Source of the DNA: Diospyros lotus
Lineage: Eukaryota > Streptophyta > Magnoliopsida > Ericales > Ebenaceae
DNA length: 64,000 bases
Reading direction: 5' to 3'
Assembly (NCBI RefSeq): GCF_014633365.1
Contig: NW_026267104.1
Coordinates: forward strand, 2,852,001-2,916,000
Part shown: positions 1 to 12,265 of the stretch, piece after piece
How the letters are laid out: each line of letters opens with the position of its first letter
Numbering within the stretch: the first letter of the stretch is position 1
Notes under the pieces: model-generated
Databases searched by the model: none
Told to the model about the DNA's origin: nothing
Seen by the model: the letters and a program-made list of their open reading frames with translations, nothing else
Program-made: the position numbers and the translations under genes

Positions 1-1045
1 GGATGAGAGAAGCAAGGTTTGAGGCTGGGCTGATAAGTGCTGATGATGGCCTGGGAGGTGGCTCGATCCGCTATTCAGGAGAGCAAAATGTGGGGTAAGG
101 CTCGATCCGTTGTCTAGGAGAGTTGGAATGTCGCCTCGGTTGGTGTCTAGAGGTGTCTTTGGGTGAGTGGGGTCCTAAAGGGTCTTTGGTGCTTGGGAGA
201 CCTAGAGGGGTCTTCGGTTGCGGAAGGCCTAGGGGCTGATGTCAAGTCTCGAAGGGGTCTTTGGCTGTGGTTTTAGGTTTTCAGCTTTGGGAGAGCTATG
301 CATGTCTTCAAGAGGTGCTCTGAACTCCTTAAAGTGTCCTCAGAAGGGTCTTCAGGGGCTTCTAGTCTTCAGGGTCTGCAGCACAGGAAGGGTTAGAAGG
401 CATGCGAGAATCTTTCTTGCGTGGGCCATTCGATGCCTAAGTCAAAAGATGTGGAAGGGAGTGGATGCATGTTATACTTTGTGGTCTTCAGAAGGGTATG
501 AGGCTTTGATGGGGTAGGAGGTTGGTGGATTTGGGTTGCTAGATCTTTCCTAGGTTTGGGTCTCTAGGGTTTAGATTTATGTCTCGAAGGTATGGGATCG
601 ATGGCTATTTTTAGCAGGTTGAGGACTGTGACATGTGGCACGATAGGACATGTGTCACACATGCACGAAGGCATGTGGTAGGACCCTTCGGGTTCTTAGA
701 TAGGATCGAAGGATTGGAAGACACCCTTCGGGTTGCGGAAGCCACGAAGGGTTTGATTGAGGTTGGTGGGGGACTTTGAATGAGGTCCCCCCGAAGGGTC
801 GACCCTTCTGATGCCCTTCCAGTTTTGGCCTTTGATTTCTCCCGAAGGGTTGTGATACAACGACGAGAGGAGAGAGAAAGGGCATCTTTGGGATTTTCAA
901 AAAATTTAACAGCCGTTTTTGCACCGCACGGGGGAAAGTATTTCATAATTAATAAAGTCGAAAATGTTTTTTTTCATTTTTGATAAGTGTGGGGTGTTTG
1001 AGTCTTTTTACCAAACTTGAGGGGTGCTAAGTGTAAGTTACCCTT
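1..1045. repeat. Repeat-like region of unknown family
   Basis: I recognise no gene here. Positions 60-130 hold two similar copies of a unit starting GCTCGATCCG. Positions 120-370 repeatedly carry variants of GGGGTCTTTGG. Positions 683-850 carry at least five copies, in both orientations, of a CCCTTCGGG / CCCGAAGGG motif. Clustered short motifs in both orientations resemble the subterminal zones of class II transposons, but no terminal repeat or target duplication could be fixed. The short ORFs inside have no recognisable domain. The region ends about where AT-rich intron-like sequence begins. It probably lies in an upstream intron of the formin gene. Confidence 0.4.
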
Positions 1046-1872
1046 TTTAAAATTACTCTAATTTTATTCTTTGTTGGGGTAAATTTTTGGAAGTAAATAT
1101 GCACTTGTGCAAGCTGTAGCTTCATTTTTAATTTTGATAGCAATAATAACTTCAGTTGGTCCTTGTCAGTCCTAGAGGGGATGATATATTGAAATACTGG
1201 ATCAAAAACATAGCAAGGACTCTCTGACAATTACAGGCATCAATGTGAGAGGATCATTTTAGTGATCCACCTTGAAGGTTCAAATAACATTTGCTTCTGA
1301 ATTTTGATCTTAATACTTTATCTGTACATGGGAGAATTGGTATATGCAAATAAAGGAGCATTCTTGCATTAAAAAATGGCACTGCAACATATTCATGAAG
1401 CAAGTTGACTTTTCCTCCCATTTCATTCATAATCTAGATTCATTTGTGGTCGTCTGAATGGCAGCTTGTATGGTTTTGGCCAGCTATAATGTGGATTTAA
1501 TCAATGCTTACAAATAATCTGTAAGATTTATGTCCAGAACATGTCCTTTACCTAAAAGTATTTATTCAATGCATTCATATGTGGTCAGGACGTTAGAGGT
1601 CTTCTGTTTACATAACATAAATATGTTAATGCAAGCCAGTACTGGTGCCTTATTCTATGCAACACCCCATGTAAAGTATCTAGATAAAGTATAACAATGC
1701 TGTTTCACCAGATCAAACATCTTATAGTCACTTTACTGTGGGCATGCAATTCTTTAAAAATTTATGAATTTGCTTTGAAGTAAAATGCCATGGTTATATA
1801 GGCTACCTAGGATGACGTCATGTGATCAACCTTTGTTTCACTGGAAAATTTGTTTTTGTTTTTCTTTGTTAG
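1046..1872 (+). other. Formin intron sequence, no feature seen
   Basis: AT-rich sequence with T-rich runs, ending in a polypyrimidine tract and AG directly before the first recognised formin exon at 1873. I looked for the FH2 exon that normally precedes it (encoding LNQGTARG) and did not find it, so this intron extends beyond the window or past the repeat region. Confidence 0.5.
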
Positions 1873-4800
1873 GTTCTGCAGTTGGATTCAAGTTAGACAG
1901 TCTTTTAAAACTCACTGATACACGTGCTTCTAACAGCAAGATGACACTGATGCATTATCTTTGCAAGGTATGCTACCTTATTTTCTCTGCTCCATTATTG
2001 TCTCAGGTGCATGTCGGCTGTAACAGTTGTCATTGTTGTCGTAGTCCAAGAAAAATTAGATGTAATACTTTTGATGACAAAGTCTTAATTAAGAATCTAA
2101 TAAAGTTGATCAACCTTGTATTCCTTGCTGAGAAAAGGACAAGGAACTCGTTGATATATGACCTTTTGGTTAGAACTGACAGCCATGACATCCTCAGTTG
2201 AATATTGTGAAAGCACAGTCAAGGGGTCCCCTTGATTCTGGAATTGTTGGGACAAGGGAAAAACAATTACAGCAATAATGCAATGGTTCACATGTGAAAC
2301 TTCTATGGCATTTCCCTGATTGGTTCACCTTTATTGGCCTTGCATTTGGATTTTATTACTCAGAATTTTACAAGAATAATCTATGAACATTTCTTCTTTT
2401 TGTTGTCCTTCATGACTCCTTAATATTGTTTGTAATATTGGGGCTTGCCAAATCATGGTCCTCATCCAATTTTTTTTATTTTTTGTATTGCTGGCTTAAT
2501 GTTAATCTAATGTTCTAAATATCGAGTGCCTGAAATTAGCAGATTCTACTTCTTATTTTCTGATTTTTTCTGAGAACATAATTCTGTAGAAAGCCTTTGA
2601 CATCTAGATTCTTTCATTAGACGTTCATGGACCCCTTTAGCTTGAGTGCATAGTGGGGAATGGGGATAGGCTGTTGCAACATCTGGAGTACTTGTGATGT
2701 ATGGCGAGGACAAGGATATCAGACAGGGAACAAGACTCGTTAACTGGCAAAATCCAAATCCAAATACTGCGTTCATTTGATATTCTCCCACAACAAGAGA
2801 TCTTGGCTTACCTTAATATCTGTGCATTCATCCTCATGATAACAAAGATATGGCCTTATTTAGTTGAGTTTCTAGTTGAGAAAAGAAAGGACTTGGTGTA
2901 ACACCACTGGTCTTCATCCAAAAGTTTTAGTTGAAGGCGACTTATAGGTTCGTAGGATCAAGTAATATACCTAAAATCCCAGTAAACTATCGATGTGGGA
3001 TTGAGTCATGACAAATCCCCTAGTTTTAGTTCTTGGCACCATTACTAGCCTGAAAAGTCATATCTCAATCTAACCCAAAATTAATCTCAAGACAATTTCC
3101 CCGCACCCACTCAATAGAGGTCGTAAGTTGACTCTTATACCACTTGTAACACTATAGGGTTGACTCTTATAGGTTCATGGGACAAAGTAATATACCCAAT
3201 TCCTCCCTTGTAAACTACCAATGTAGGATTGGGTCGCGACACTTGGTTTGCTAGTTATGAAACCTAGACAACCCAGAATGGTTGTCATATTTGTACCTAG
3301 CATATATTCAACACGCATATTTGTCAGACATATAAAAAATACCAAGCATTGTCTATGTTGGTGATGAGGACTTGTGCATGAGTAGTTAATTGAAGTTGAA
3401 TCTCGAAAGTTGAAGATTGGGAATACTTGTGGGTTGTTTAGTTCCAGAGAATATTTTCTAACTTTTCATTTCCAATTTTCATTTTCTTGTAGAAAATTTA
3501 GAAGCACTCAATTCTAAATATGGAAAACTATTTCCTTATCTTGGAAATTCAAAAATAAAAAAATATTTGATATGGTTATATAAAACATGTTTTCAACTAT
3601 TATACAATACAATATATTGTTATTAATAATAGTATTTTAATATTAAATATTAATTAATAATCATATTATTTTATAAAGTTAATATTACTGATACAGTATT
3701 TATGTATTGATAATGTTATACTTTTAGTTATGATAATATATTAGCAATATTATTATGTTAAAGTAGGAATAATTAAATTACCAATACACTATTCATGATA
3801 TTATTATTATAATAATGTCATGATAATCAGTAGTGATATTAATTATATTTTTATTCATTTTTTAAAATTTAGGAGTTCTATAAATATTAATGTTGCTGAT
3901 TATTTATAATTATTCAGTTTACTATTTATTAATATTTTCACTATTTATAATAATACTTTTATTTATTAGTATCACTGTGATGGTAAAATCAAGGTAGGTT
4001 GGCTAAAATGGAGAAATGCATCGGGGGTGTTATGTGATGGTAAAATCCCATTAAAACTGAAAGGAAAATTCTATAGTACAGCTATAAGACCAGTTTTGTT
4101 GTACGGCTCAGAATATTGGGCAGTCAAATACCAGCATGAGCAAAAGACGAGCGTAACGGAGATGAGGATGTTAAGATGGATGTGCGGCCATACAAGAAAA
4201 GATAAAATTAGAAATGAAGTTATTCGTAATAAGGTAGAAGTAGTGCCAATAGAGGAGAAGATGAGAGAGACTAGACTAAGATGGTTTGGTCATGTGAAAA
4301 GGAGACCAAGAGACGCTCCTGTGAGGAGAGTGGATGAAATGGAATAATTAGTCAAAAAAAGAGGTAGAGGTAGAGCTAAGAAGACTTTGAGAGAAACATT
4401 AAAGTTTGATATGAAGTATATGGACATCAGTGAAAATATGACAAAAGACAGAAATACATGAAAGTCTAGAATTCATGTAGCCGACCCCACATAGTGGGAT
4501 AAAGGCTGGATATGTTGTTGTTGTTGTTATCACTGTTATTGATATTTTGACTATTTATTATTAGTCAATTTACTGTGTATTAATCTTTTTTACTATTCAT
4601 AATACTAACATTGTGATAATAATTAATATCATAATCCTATTACTTGCCAAAAGAATATTATAATGAGACAGAACGAAGTGTCCAATAAATCTAGGTAATG
4701 AGGCTTAACCCCAAAAATTCATATAAGCAATTCTTTGGTTCTGTGCAAGTCATCAATTCTTGCAAATGCCTAAGCTATAGGATTTTGGTTCAACAATTAT

Positions 4801-7800
4801 ATCAGACCCCGTAACTACAAACTTTGGAAAGAGTAGGACATGGAAACATCATGTAAGTATATGCTTCTAATAAACTAGTTTGACCACATGTACCTAAGCA
4901 CATGCAGCCAGCTCTTAATGCAGAGGCTTGTAGCATTTTAGTAAATGTGAAAGCAAATATATTGCTAAGTTCAAGATTTGGGAGATAGACCTGAAGCATT
5001 ATTCCTTGCAACTCTCCCTTTGTAGATTCTTTCTTTATCCTTGTTAATTTTCAGGGTGAGATTGGACATAAATCCAATTATTATTATTTTTTAAAGACAC
5101 TGCTCTCAAACTTGAAGTGTTTATTATCCTTGGTAGTTTGAGCTTTTACCATGGCATCAAACAAATCTTCTTCTTCTTTTCAAAAACTTTGTGCTTCTTG
5201 TGGAATTATAATCTTTTAAATTTTAAGTTGTGCAAAAGAGAGGGAAAGCTGGGGGAAGATTATAGAATTGTGTAGGGGAAATTGTGAGGTACATACAAAA
5301 TCACATGAAAAAATTAAGATGCAGTAAAAGCTTTATCACAATGCTATTGGCTCATCATAACGTTATCAGATTTTACTTTTATCAAAGTACTGATGATATA
5401 GAAGAACAAATGTTCCTTCAAATAATTTCAGAGACAAAAAAAGGCACTTGTGCTCCCTTTTTCTAATTTAATGTTTTATTTCTATATGTTTGGGAAAGAG
5501 AGGAGACTGTCATGATGGGGAGGGGCAGAGGAATTGAGCATGGTAATCATCTCACTTACCTATTGGTATCTTGTATTGACATACCTGTATTAATGTTGTA
5601 ATGGAAGATGGATCACACTAAGATAGACCACACTTTACATCTTAAACTTTTCATAATTGCTTATGCAGTAGGGTGTTTTTCTATATAATCACTCACCATC
5701 TTGTTCCAAGCATAGAATTGGTAACAGCTTAAAACCTTTTCTTTATGTTTTTAGATTTCAATTTAGATACTTGTTTTATGTAAAACATTGAGCTGCTATG
5801 GTGATAGAGAGGGTGGAAAAGTTTTTGCGATGCATGGATGACTTCCTTTTAGAAGCAAATGTGCAAGAGAAGGGAAGTTGATTTTATATCAACACACGGG
5901 TGTACATGAGATTTCCTTGAGATTTGTTCTGTCAGAACCGTGACATTATTATTGTATGTACCATTGAGATTTCCTTGCTGTTTGTTCTGGGGCAACTGTG
6001 GTCCATGGGTGTACATGAAAGGAGGTGGGCGACAAGTATTGAATTTTTCTTATTCCTTTAAATTTTAGAGCAAATCTTGAATGTCACTGTTCCCATTGCT
6101 GTTTGATATCTACATGCATGATGTACATTCCTCATAGTCCTTCACATCAATGACTCTCATTTTGTCAATTTTCAAGCGTACTTGTAGAAGATGATGCATT
6201 GCTGTAAATGGAACTGGTAAAAGACGTGCATTTGGAAGTGTGCTTGTGTGCATGCATGCTTGGTGTGTTTGTTTTGAACTTGTACTTATTTAGAAAAGTT
6301 TTTCAGTGATATTAGAAGCGCTAGTTTTATTTTTTTTTTACATTTTAGTTTATCAAAATCCAAATGGTTAAGAGCGGAAATTTGAGCTGAACTTACAAGC
6401 CAAAGATTAACCATAAATACAAGAGGAGTACTATTGATAAACCATGTATAAAAGTTTCGTGTTATAAAAAAAACCATATATAAAAGCTAACTTATAGAAA
6501 GCCACTTGGGTGTAGCAACACCATAAATTTTTAAATGGAGAAAAATAGTAGTACTAGATCATTTGCAATACATGTCACTCTGCTTTGTTTTAGGATGGTG
6601 CTAAATCAACAGTTAAATGAATAGAACCAGGTTAATCCAAATGAGTTCTGACTAGGTAGATAACCTTGAAGCTCATTTCTGGTGCTAAATGTTGAATCTC
6701 CTAGTTACCTGGTCTAGCTACTTCTGTGAGTGTTTTGAAAGCCAAGCCAGAGTAGTTTCATTTTTAGACTTTTTGGTGAGAGTAATTTGATAGAAAAGCG
6801 GTATCCAGACAAGGTCAGAGCTTTCTCTCCTTCAACGCAACTTTCTTGTGCTAATGGTGTAATCCAATCTATATTTCTATCTTTTTCCTTTGTGTGTGTG
6901 TTTTTTTTAACACTTTTTTATGATGGTGATATTGGAATTAGAGTTTTTAGGTTGGTTCTGTTATAATGTATTTAGGGAAGTAAGGGAGATATGATAAGTT
7001 TCCTTGGAGACCTCTTGAAAATTAAGGGGCTGTTTAGCTAGATAAAACATTTTTCAATTTCCATCTCCAGTTTCCCTTTTTGTCAAAAAACTTGAAAGAG
7101 AAATATTTTCTTATCTTGAAAACTAAAAAACATATTCCAAATAATTATATCAAAACATGTTTTCAACTTTTATATAATGTAATATATTGTTATTGATAAT
7201 ATTATTATAGTATTAAAATATTAATAGTTATATTATTATTATAAAATTAATATTATCAATGCAATATTTTTTATATTAATAATATTATAATTTTAATTAT
7301 TAGATTGATGATATTATAAAATTAATATTAATACAATATTCATGATATTGTTAATATTACAATATTAATGATAGTCATTTCTTTTTTTTTAGTTTTATAA
7401 ATTTATAATATTGATATTGCTATTAATATTTTGACTATTTATTATTAGTCATTTTTCTATTTATTATTTTTTTAATATTTATAATACTAATATCTTGATA
7501 TTATTAAATATTATGAACAAATTAGGTCCCTAGATTAGGGAATCCCAAAATTCAAGCTGAGTTTTTTGATCAACGAACTGGCTTCCCTTGATTCAATCAA
7601 TGGAAACCTACTTATACAAGGTTTTAATATAATCTAATCCTAGAATTTAGGAGCTAATATATAACAGAAGATAAGATAAGAAAACTTCTATCTACTCCTA
7701 TTACTTTTCCTAGATTTTAGGAACTTTATTTGGCTGTATCTTTATCCCCTTTCTTTGATCTGCTGGAGACTTATCTGCTGTGCATCAGCATCTTTATCTT

Positions 7801-10597
7801 CTTCCGAGACTTCTTCATAAGTTAGGACTCTCTCTCCAACATATTATAATGTTATAATATTGATTATTTTGATATTATTAAGTTATTTATCATCAATCAA
7901 ATTTGCTGTTTATTGATATTGTTTATATTTTTCTATATTATAATATTATTAGTAGTAAATTTCAAAATTCAAATTTTACTATTGATTTTGGTTGAAGTGG
8001 GGAAACAATTTGGAAAACCACGTTTTTAGTGGCTAAAAATTAGTGAGAAAAATTTGGAAAATTGAAAAACTGGATTTTCTGTTTTCCATATAGGAATTTT
8101 TTGCATTTGAATATGTTTCTTCCGTTTTTTATGGAGTAATTCCCTAGAGAACTGGGGTTGTTTTCCACAACTGAACCCCTAACACTTGCTATGTGAATCT
8201 TCTTGTTTCCTTGCACATTTTACAGGAGAGATAAGTTTTCTGATAGCACATACAGATGCACCTGTTGTACCACTTCAAAATAATAGTAACTAAAAAGAAG
8301 AGAAAAATTCCTGTCTTGTCTTAAGTGCCATCTTGTGTTCTGCCTCAGGTCCTTGCCTCTAAATCGCCAGCTCTTTTGGACTTCCATGAAGATCTTATTA
8401 ATCTAGAAGCTGCATCGAAGGTTAGCATTATCTCTTTCTTACTGATTTAAAGTGCATTTTAGAAAATGTTTGAACTGTTTCAAGCACATTTACAACTTCA
8501 CAGATACAATTGAAGTCCTTAGCAGAAGAGATGCAAGCTATTATGAAAGGACTAGAAAAGGTAAAACAGGAGCTGGTTGCATCTGAAAATGAAGGTCAAG
8601 TCTCTGAAATTTTTCATAAGGTATCCACACATGTTTTGTAAGTTTCTCATTCTGCAACCAAAAATTCTTCTATGCAATTGTTTTTACTCTCTTGATTATC
8701 CTCTTCAACAAATTTGAATTTCTGAAACCTTGATTTGATTGTGAAAGATAATACAAGCACTCCAAAAGTTGGGAGGCTTTTTAAAACTATTATTATGGTG
8801 CGTGTAACTGAGCTGTCCTAACAGATTATTGGTATTTGTTTTTTAGACATTGAAGGAATTCATTTCTATTGCTGATACAGAAGTGTCATCTGTGATGAAC
8901 TTGTACTCTATTGTGGTAATTGCTCCCATGCCAAACCTTCTATTAACTCAAGCATCTACAGCGCCCCCCCCCCCCCCCCCCCCCCCGCGCGCGCGGGGGT
9001 GTGCTCTTGCCCTCCTTGAAAATCTGTTTGCATTTTCTTTTATGGTGGGCAGGGTAGGAATGCAGACACACTGGCCCTATACTTTGGTGAGGATCCTGCC
9101 CGTTGCCCACTTGAGCAAGGTAATTTATAAATAATGTGATCTCAGATCTACCTGCTTAATTTGGGTAAGATTGACGCCAAATCTTTCTAATTTTTTCCTC
9201 AGATTCCTTGAGGTCCAAATAATTTTTTTTATGGGAATTTCACAGCTGGTTTGACACTTAAACCAATTTATGGACCATATTTAGAAAAAAGAAACTTATT
9301 CTGAACTAGTTTTAAACCAAATGGTGGTGATGAAAGCTGGGGAGGCTTATTTCTTTTGACATTTGAAGCCACATGACAACCACAAACCTTAATCCTCCAA
9401 TTATCTCGATCCATGGGCATATCCTTTGTAAGGGTTTTTCATCATGTTTCTTTAGTCTTTCCATCCCTCTTTTCCTATAAGTTTTCTCTATTCCATTCGT
9501 TCCCTTCACAGGTGCTTCTATAAGTTTTCTTTTCACATCTTAACCATCTTATTTGTAACTCCCACATCCTATCTTCAGTGGGTGCCACTCTAACCTTATT
9601 AAGTATGATTTTGTTTCTTATTTTGTCATGTTTTTGTATGGCCACACATCTGCTGTAATAATCTTATCTGAGCTACAATCATATTTTGAATATGATGGCG
9701 CTTAAAGTTCCCTTTTAATTTTAAAGGGATTTAATAATCAAACAAATTGGAAACAATTCCCCACGCTAACCATCTTGCATTGATTCTATAAGTAATATCC
9801 CCTATAACTCCCCTTTTTCTTTGAACAATTGATCCAAGATATAAAAATTGATCTTTTTAGTGATAAGTACAACATTGAGAAGGATAAGGAGCATATTTGT
9901 AAGGTCTGGTCATGCTGGCCTTTGCAGCATCTGCTTAGCAAGTAGCATTTGCTGATGTATTCTATTATATGCTAAATTTCTCATTTAGGCCATGAGAAAA
10001 GTTACTTGTTGGTTTCTGTATACCAATGTGGGACAATGTTTAAAACCCAGACCAATATGGTATTTTTATTGGTTTCACGAGCTCCTTTGTTTTCCTAATG
10101 TGGGACAATGTTTTCAAAATCTGTCTCTGTCTATGTCTCTCTCTCTCTCTCTCTCTCTCAGAGAAAATGCTGGAACTTATTGTGAAGCCATTTATATGCT
10201 AAGCCCCTTAATGATTGCAATGTTTAAACTGCTTTAGGCTTGATGTATTGTTTGTTTCTTCATATTCAATACTCAAATGGCAGTTCTCATGGGACATTCA
10301 AATGCTCGATTAAGAGTTTAGGTCATAATAGATGAAAGTTATTCTGAATATGATTTGGCCTTCTGATTCATATATTTTGGTTCTTTCGTGAACAAATACT
10401 AATACTGTATGCTTTAATGCATTCAATGCTTACTGATTTATGCAGTTACCGCAACCCTTTTAAACTTTGTGAGGTTGTTCCGGAGAGCACATGATGAGAA
10501 TTGTAAACAGGCTGAATTGGAGAAAAGAAAAGCTGAGAAGGAGCTTGAAATGGAGGAGGCAAGGGTAACTAATCTAATAAAGAAAAGTGGGAAATAG
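1873..10597 (+). CDS. Formin-like protein, class II (FH2 C-terminal part), 5' partial
   Basis: Six exons, 1873-1967, 8349-8420, 8504-8620, 8847-8915, 9053-9119 and 10446-10597 (TAG at 10595), join in phase into about 190 residues. They form the C-terminal half of an FH2 domain: GSAVGFKLDSLLKL, then MTLMHYLCK, a helical EEMQAIMKGLEKVKQEL segment, ALYFGEDP, and a basic/acidic coiled tail after NCKQAELEK. These match class II plant formins (FH13/FH14/FH18/FH20 type), which nucleate and cap actin and can bind microtubules. The N-terminal PTEN-like, proline-rich FH1 and early FH2 parts lie outside the window. The end could instead be a donor at 10565 (AGG followed by GTAACT), giving a longer tail. 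Introns hold several transposon fragments. Confidence 0.85.
3431..4680. mobile_element. Harbinger-like AT-rich element, copy 1 (split by LINE)
   Basis: A GTTGTTTAGTTCC-type end at about 3431 leads into long ATTATTAATAT-rich sequence, interrupted at about 3960-4530 by an RTE LINE fragment. It resumes with the motif GACTATTTATTATTAGTCA, which recurs in the better delimited copy at 7026-8179. The right end is not clear, so the boundary is approximate. It lies in the 6.4-kb formin intron. Confidence 0.45.
3960..4530 (+). mobile_element. RTE-type LINE 3' fragment
   Basis: An open frame at 4027-4347 encodes the C-terminal end of an RTE-clade non-LTR retrotransposon ORF: residues like IRPVLLYGSEYW, MRMLRWMCGHTRKDKIRNE and LRWFGHVKRRP. 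Degraded RGRGRAKKTLRET and RIHVADPT segments follow in shifted frames. It ends with GACCCCACATAGTGGGATAA and a (GTT)n tail, the usual RTE 3' terminus. The 5' part, including endonuclease and most of the reverse transcriptase, is missing, so this is a dead 5'-truncated copy. Confidence 0.85.
7026..8179. mobile_element. Harbinger/Tourist-like element, copy 2, with TAA duplication
   Basis: The left end GGGGCTGTTTAG and right end CTGAACCCC are imperfect inverted repeats flanked on both sides by TAA (7023-7025 and 8180-8182). That is the 3-bp target duplication typical of PIF/Harbinger elements. The interior is very AT-rich and non-coding, so the copy is non-autonomous. A separate 328-bp element has inserted at 7514-7841. 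Confidence 0.65.
7514..7841 (-). mobile_element. Solo LTR nested in Harbinger-like element
   Basis: On the minus strand the 328-bp segment begins TGTTGGAGAGAG and ends TTTGTTCA, the TG...CA ends of an LTR. It is flanked by the 5-bp duplication TATTA at 7509-7513 and 7842-7846. No internal region or second LTR is present, so it is probably the product of LTR-LTR recombination. The retrotransposon family is not identified. Confidence 0.65.
8964..9000 (+). repeat. Poly-C (23) plus CG tract in a short formin intron
   Basis: A run of 23 cytosines (8964-8986) is followed directly by alternating GC dinucleotides and a short G run. It sits inside a 137-bp intron (8916-9052) between two FH2 exons. 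Such tracts are prone to length change and assembly error. Confidence 0.9.
9390..9870 (-). mobile_element. Degraded RTE-type LINE fragment, antisense
   Basis: Read on the minus strand, the segment resembles the 3' part of an RTE ORF. It has a CATGACAAAATAAG-like stretch after a conserved 'tgtggccatacaaaaaca' block, and an IEAPVKGTNGIE-like segment similar to RTE 'RRPIEAPVRR'. Its plus strand parallels 19570-19800, where a second antisense RTE copy lies (both contain GCCACACATCT). The frame is broken. It lies in the formin intron 9120-10445, antisense to the gene. Confidence 0.6.
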
Positions 10598-11760
10598 CTG
10601 AGATTGTTTGCTTTAATCCCCTGCCAAGGGGAATGTGGTTCTTGCATCAGAGATCTACTGGGTTGTTTACTGAAGAATGTTGTCGGAAGAAACTTATTGG
10701 CAAGGTGCTCCCCTCTTCAGTTATGTTTTGCAATGGCGTGACTCTTAAGTGGATTCAAGATATAATTAATTGAAAGGGCTCCTTCCTGAGGGTGGCAGAC
10801 CTTAAACTGCATATCCTTGAACGGCTCAGCTGCACCAGCGGGGGCCAATGCCAGCTCATCAACCCAGATTGTTGGTGCTGCTAATCTAATCTCTTGGAAT
10901 TAATGATGATAGTCCAGATTTTCGCAAATGATCAAGTGAAATCACTGCAGTTGTCTGAAATGAGTACTCTGGTCTCTGGCCGAATGCGAGAGATTTTGAT
11001 AACGTTGGGTCCATCCTTCAATATTGAAGGTGCTGCTCATGGCTTTTGCCATTCATTTGGCATTGCAGGACCAAACAAAGGCTCTCGGGACTGTAAAGCA
11101 CATACTCGCTCCACTGTATCCTGGTCCGTGTACAAAGCTCTAACCTTGTACTCGCGTCAATACAATTCGTTTCACTGTAACATAGAGGTAGGGAGGTAGG
11201 CTACATTTTTTCCTCTCAGATTGAGATTTTGACAGGCTCAAAATGATGTATAGAAAAGTCTTTTAAGGAAGACGAGAAGGCAAAGTAGGCAACAGAATAT
11301 CTTGTAGAAGTAGGCCAAATGTAACCGGGTCATAGGCTGTTAGTTCGGGAACTGCTTGTATCTTTCAACGGTTCTTTGTCTAATTAAAGTATTTCTCGTT
11401 TATTTAATGGCGCACTTATTCTTCCTCTTTATTCTGTACCCCCTCTTGTGCTTTTGGTCCGTCCCTCCCCTTGCGGCCAGAGTTGTCGGCCTACTTCATT
11501 GTTTCTTCTTCACGTACAATCATTCTGCTGGGTTATTGCTCTCGCGCATCTTTAGCTGAAATTTTGTAGCAGTGTTTTGGTTCTGGATGTTGACTATATG
11601 ATCTTAGTGTTCTTAGTTTTGTATCCGAGTCAATCGTCTTAAGCTTGTGTTTCCTCAAGCAAGAGTGAGGAGGCACCGAGGAGGCTGTTTTGACAACTTG
11701 AACTGATACTTTCCTCCTGTTACGCAATACGGCAATCTCACCGAGACTCGCCTCTTGTAG
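10598..11760 (+). other. Probable formin 3' untranslated region and flank
   Basis: Mixed-composition sequence after the formin stop. An ORF at 10894-11199 has no recognisable domain. AATTAAAG-like polyadenylation context lies near 11380. The assignment as 3' UTR is inference from position; a further formin exon here cannot be excluded. Confidence 0.35.
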
Positions 11761-12265
11761 GGCAGATTTTAAATGAGAATATTTTGTGTTCAGGATTCTT
11801 CAAAGATGTGGGAATCGGTTAAACTGTTCTTCACTGCGGACTTCGAGCGCATTCAATTGCGCAATGACATTTTTGCGCATTAGTTCACTAATTCCGCAGT
11901 CTCAGTGAAAACTTTTAAGAAAAAATTTCCATGGCACATTACAGCGCAACACAACACACAACCTGTGAGCCTGATAATGATTTTCAACAACAATGGCATC
12001 GTTTTTGAATCTTAATTGCTGATCCATTTGAGACCTCATTAATTAACAAGCGGCCTTCCCATCAACACAAGTCCCCGGAGAGTTCTTATAATATGCTTAG
12101 AAGCGGTCAATCTACATGAAGATGATGATATTACAAAACCACCGGATGATAAATGAATATGCATTGTGGAGTTTGCTTATACAAATTACATTTTCTCTTT
12201 CCCAGCAATGATGTTTAGGTGAAAAGAAGCATTAATTCTGTCAATTTTCTTAGAATGGAATGAAT
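11761..12265. other. Intergenic, no gene seen
   Basis: Between the formin 3' flank and the convergent membrane-protein gene. No coding, RNA or repeat structure was recognised. It probably contains the 3' UTR of the minus-strand gene next to 12266. Confidence 0.4.

Noticed and set aside
239..517. 92-aa open frame in the first repeat region
   Set aside because: No domain, repeats of the GGGGTCTTTGG unit run through it, and composition is unlike the neighbouring exons.
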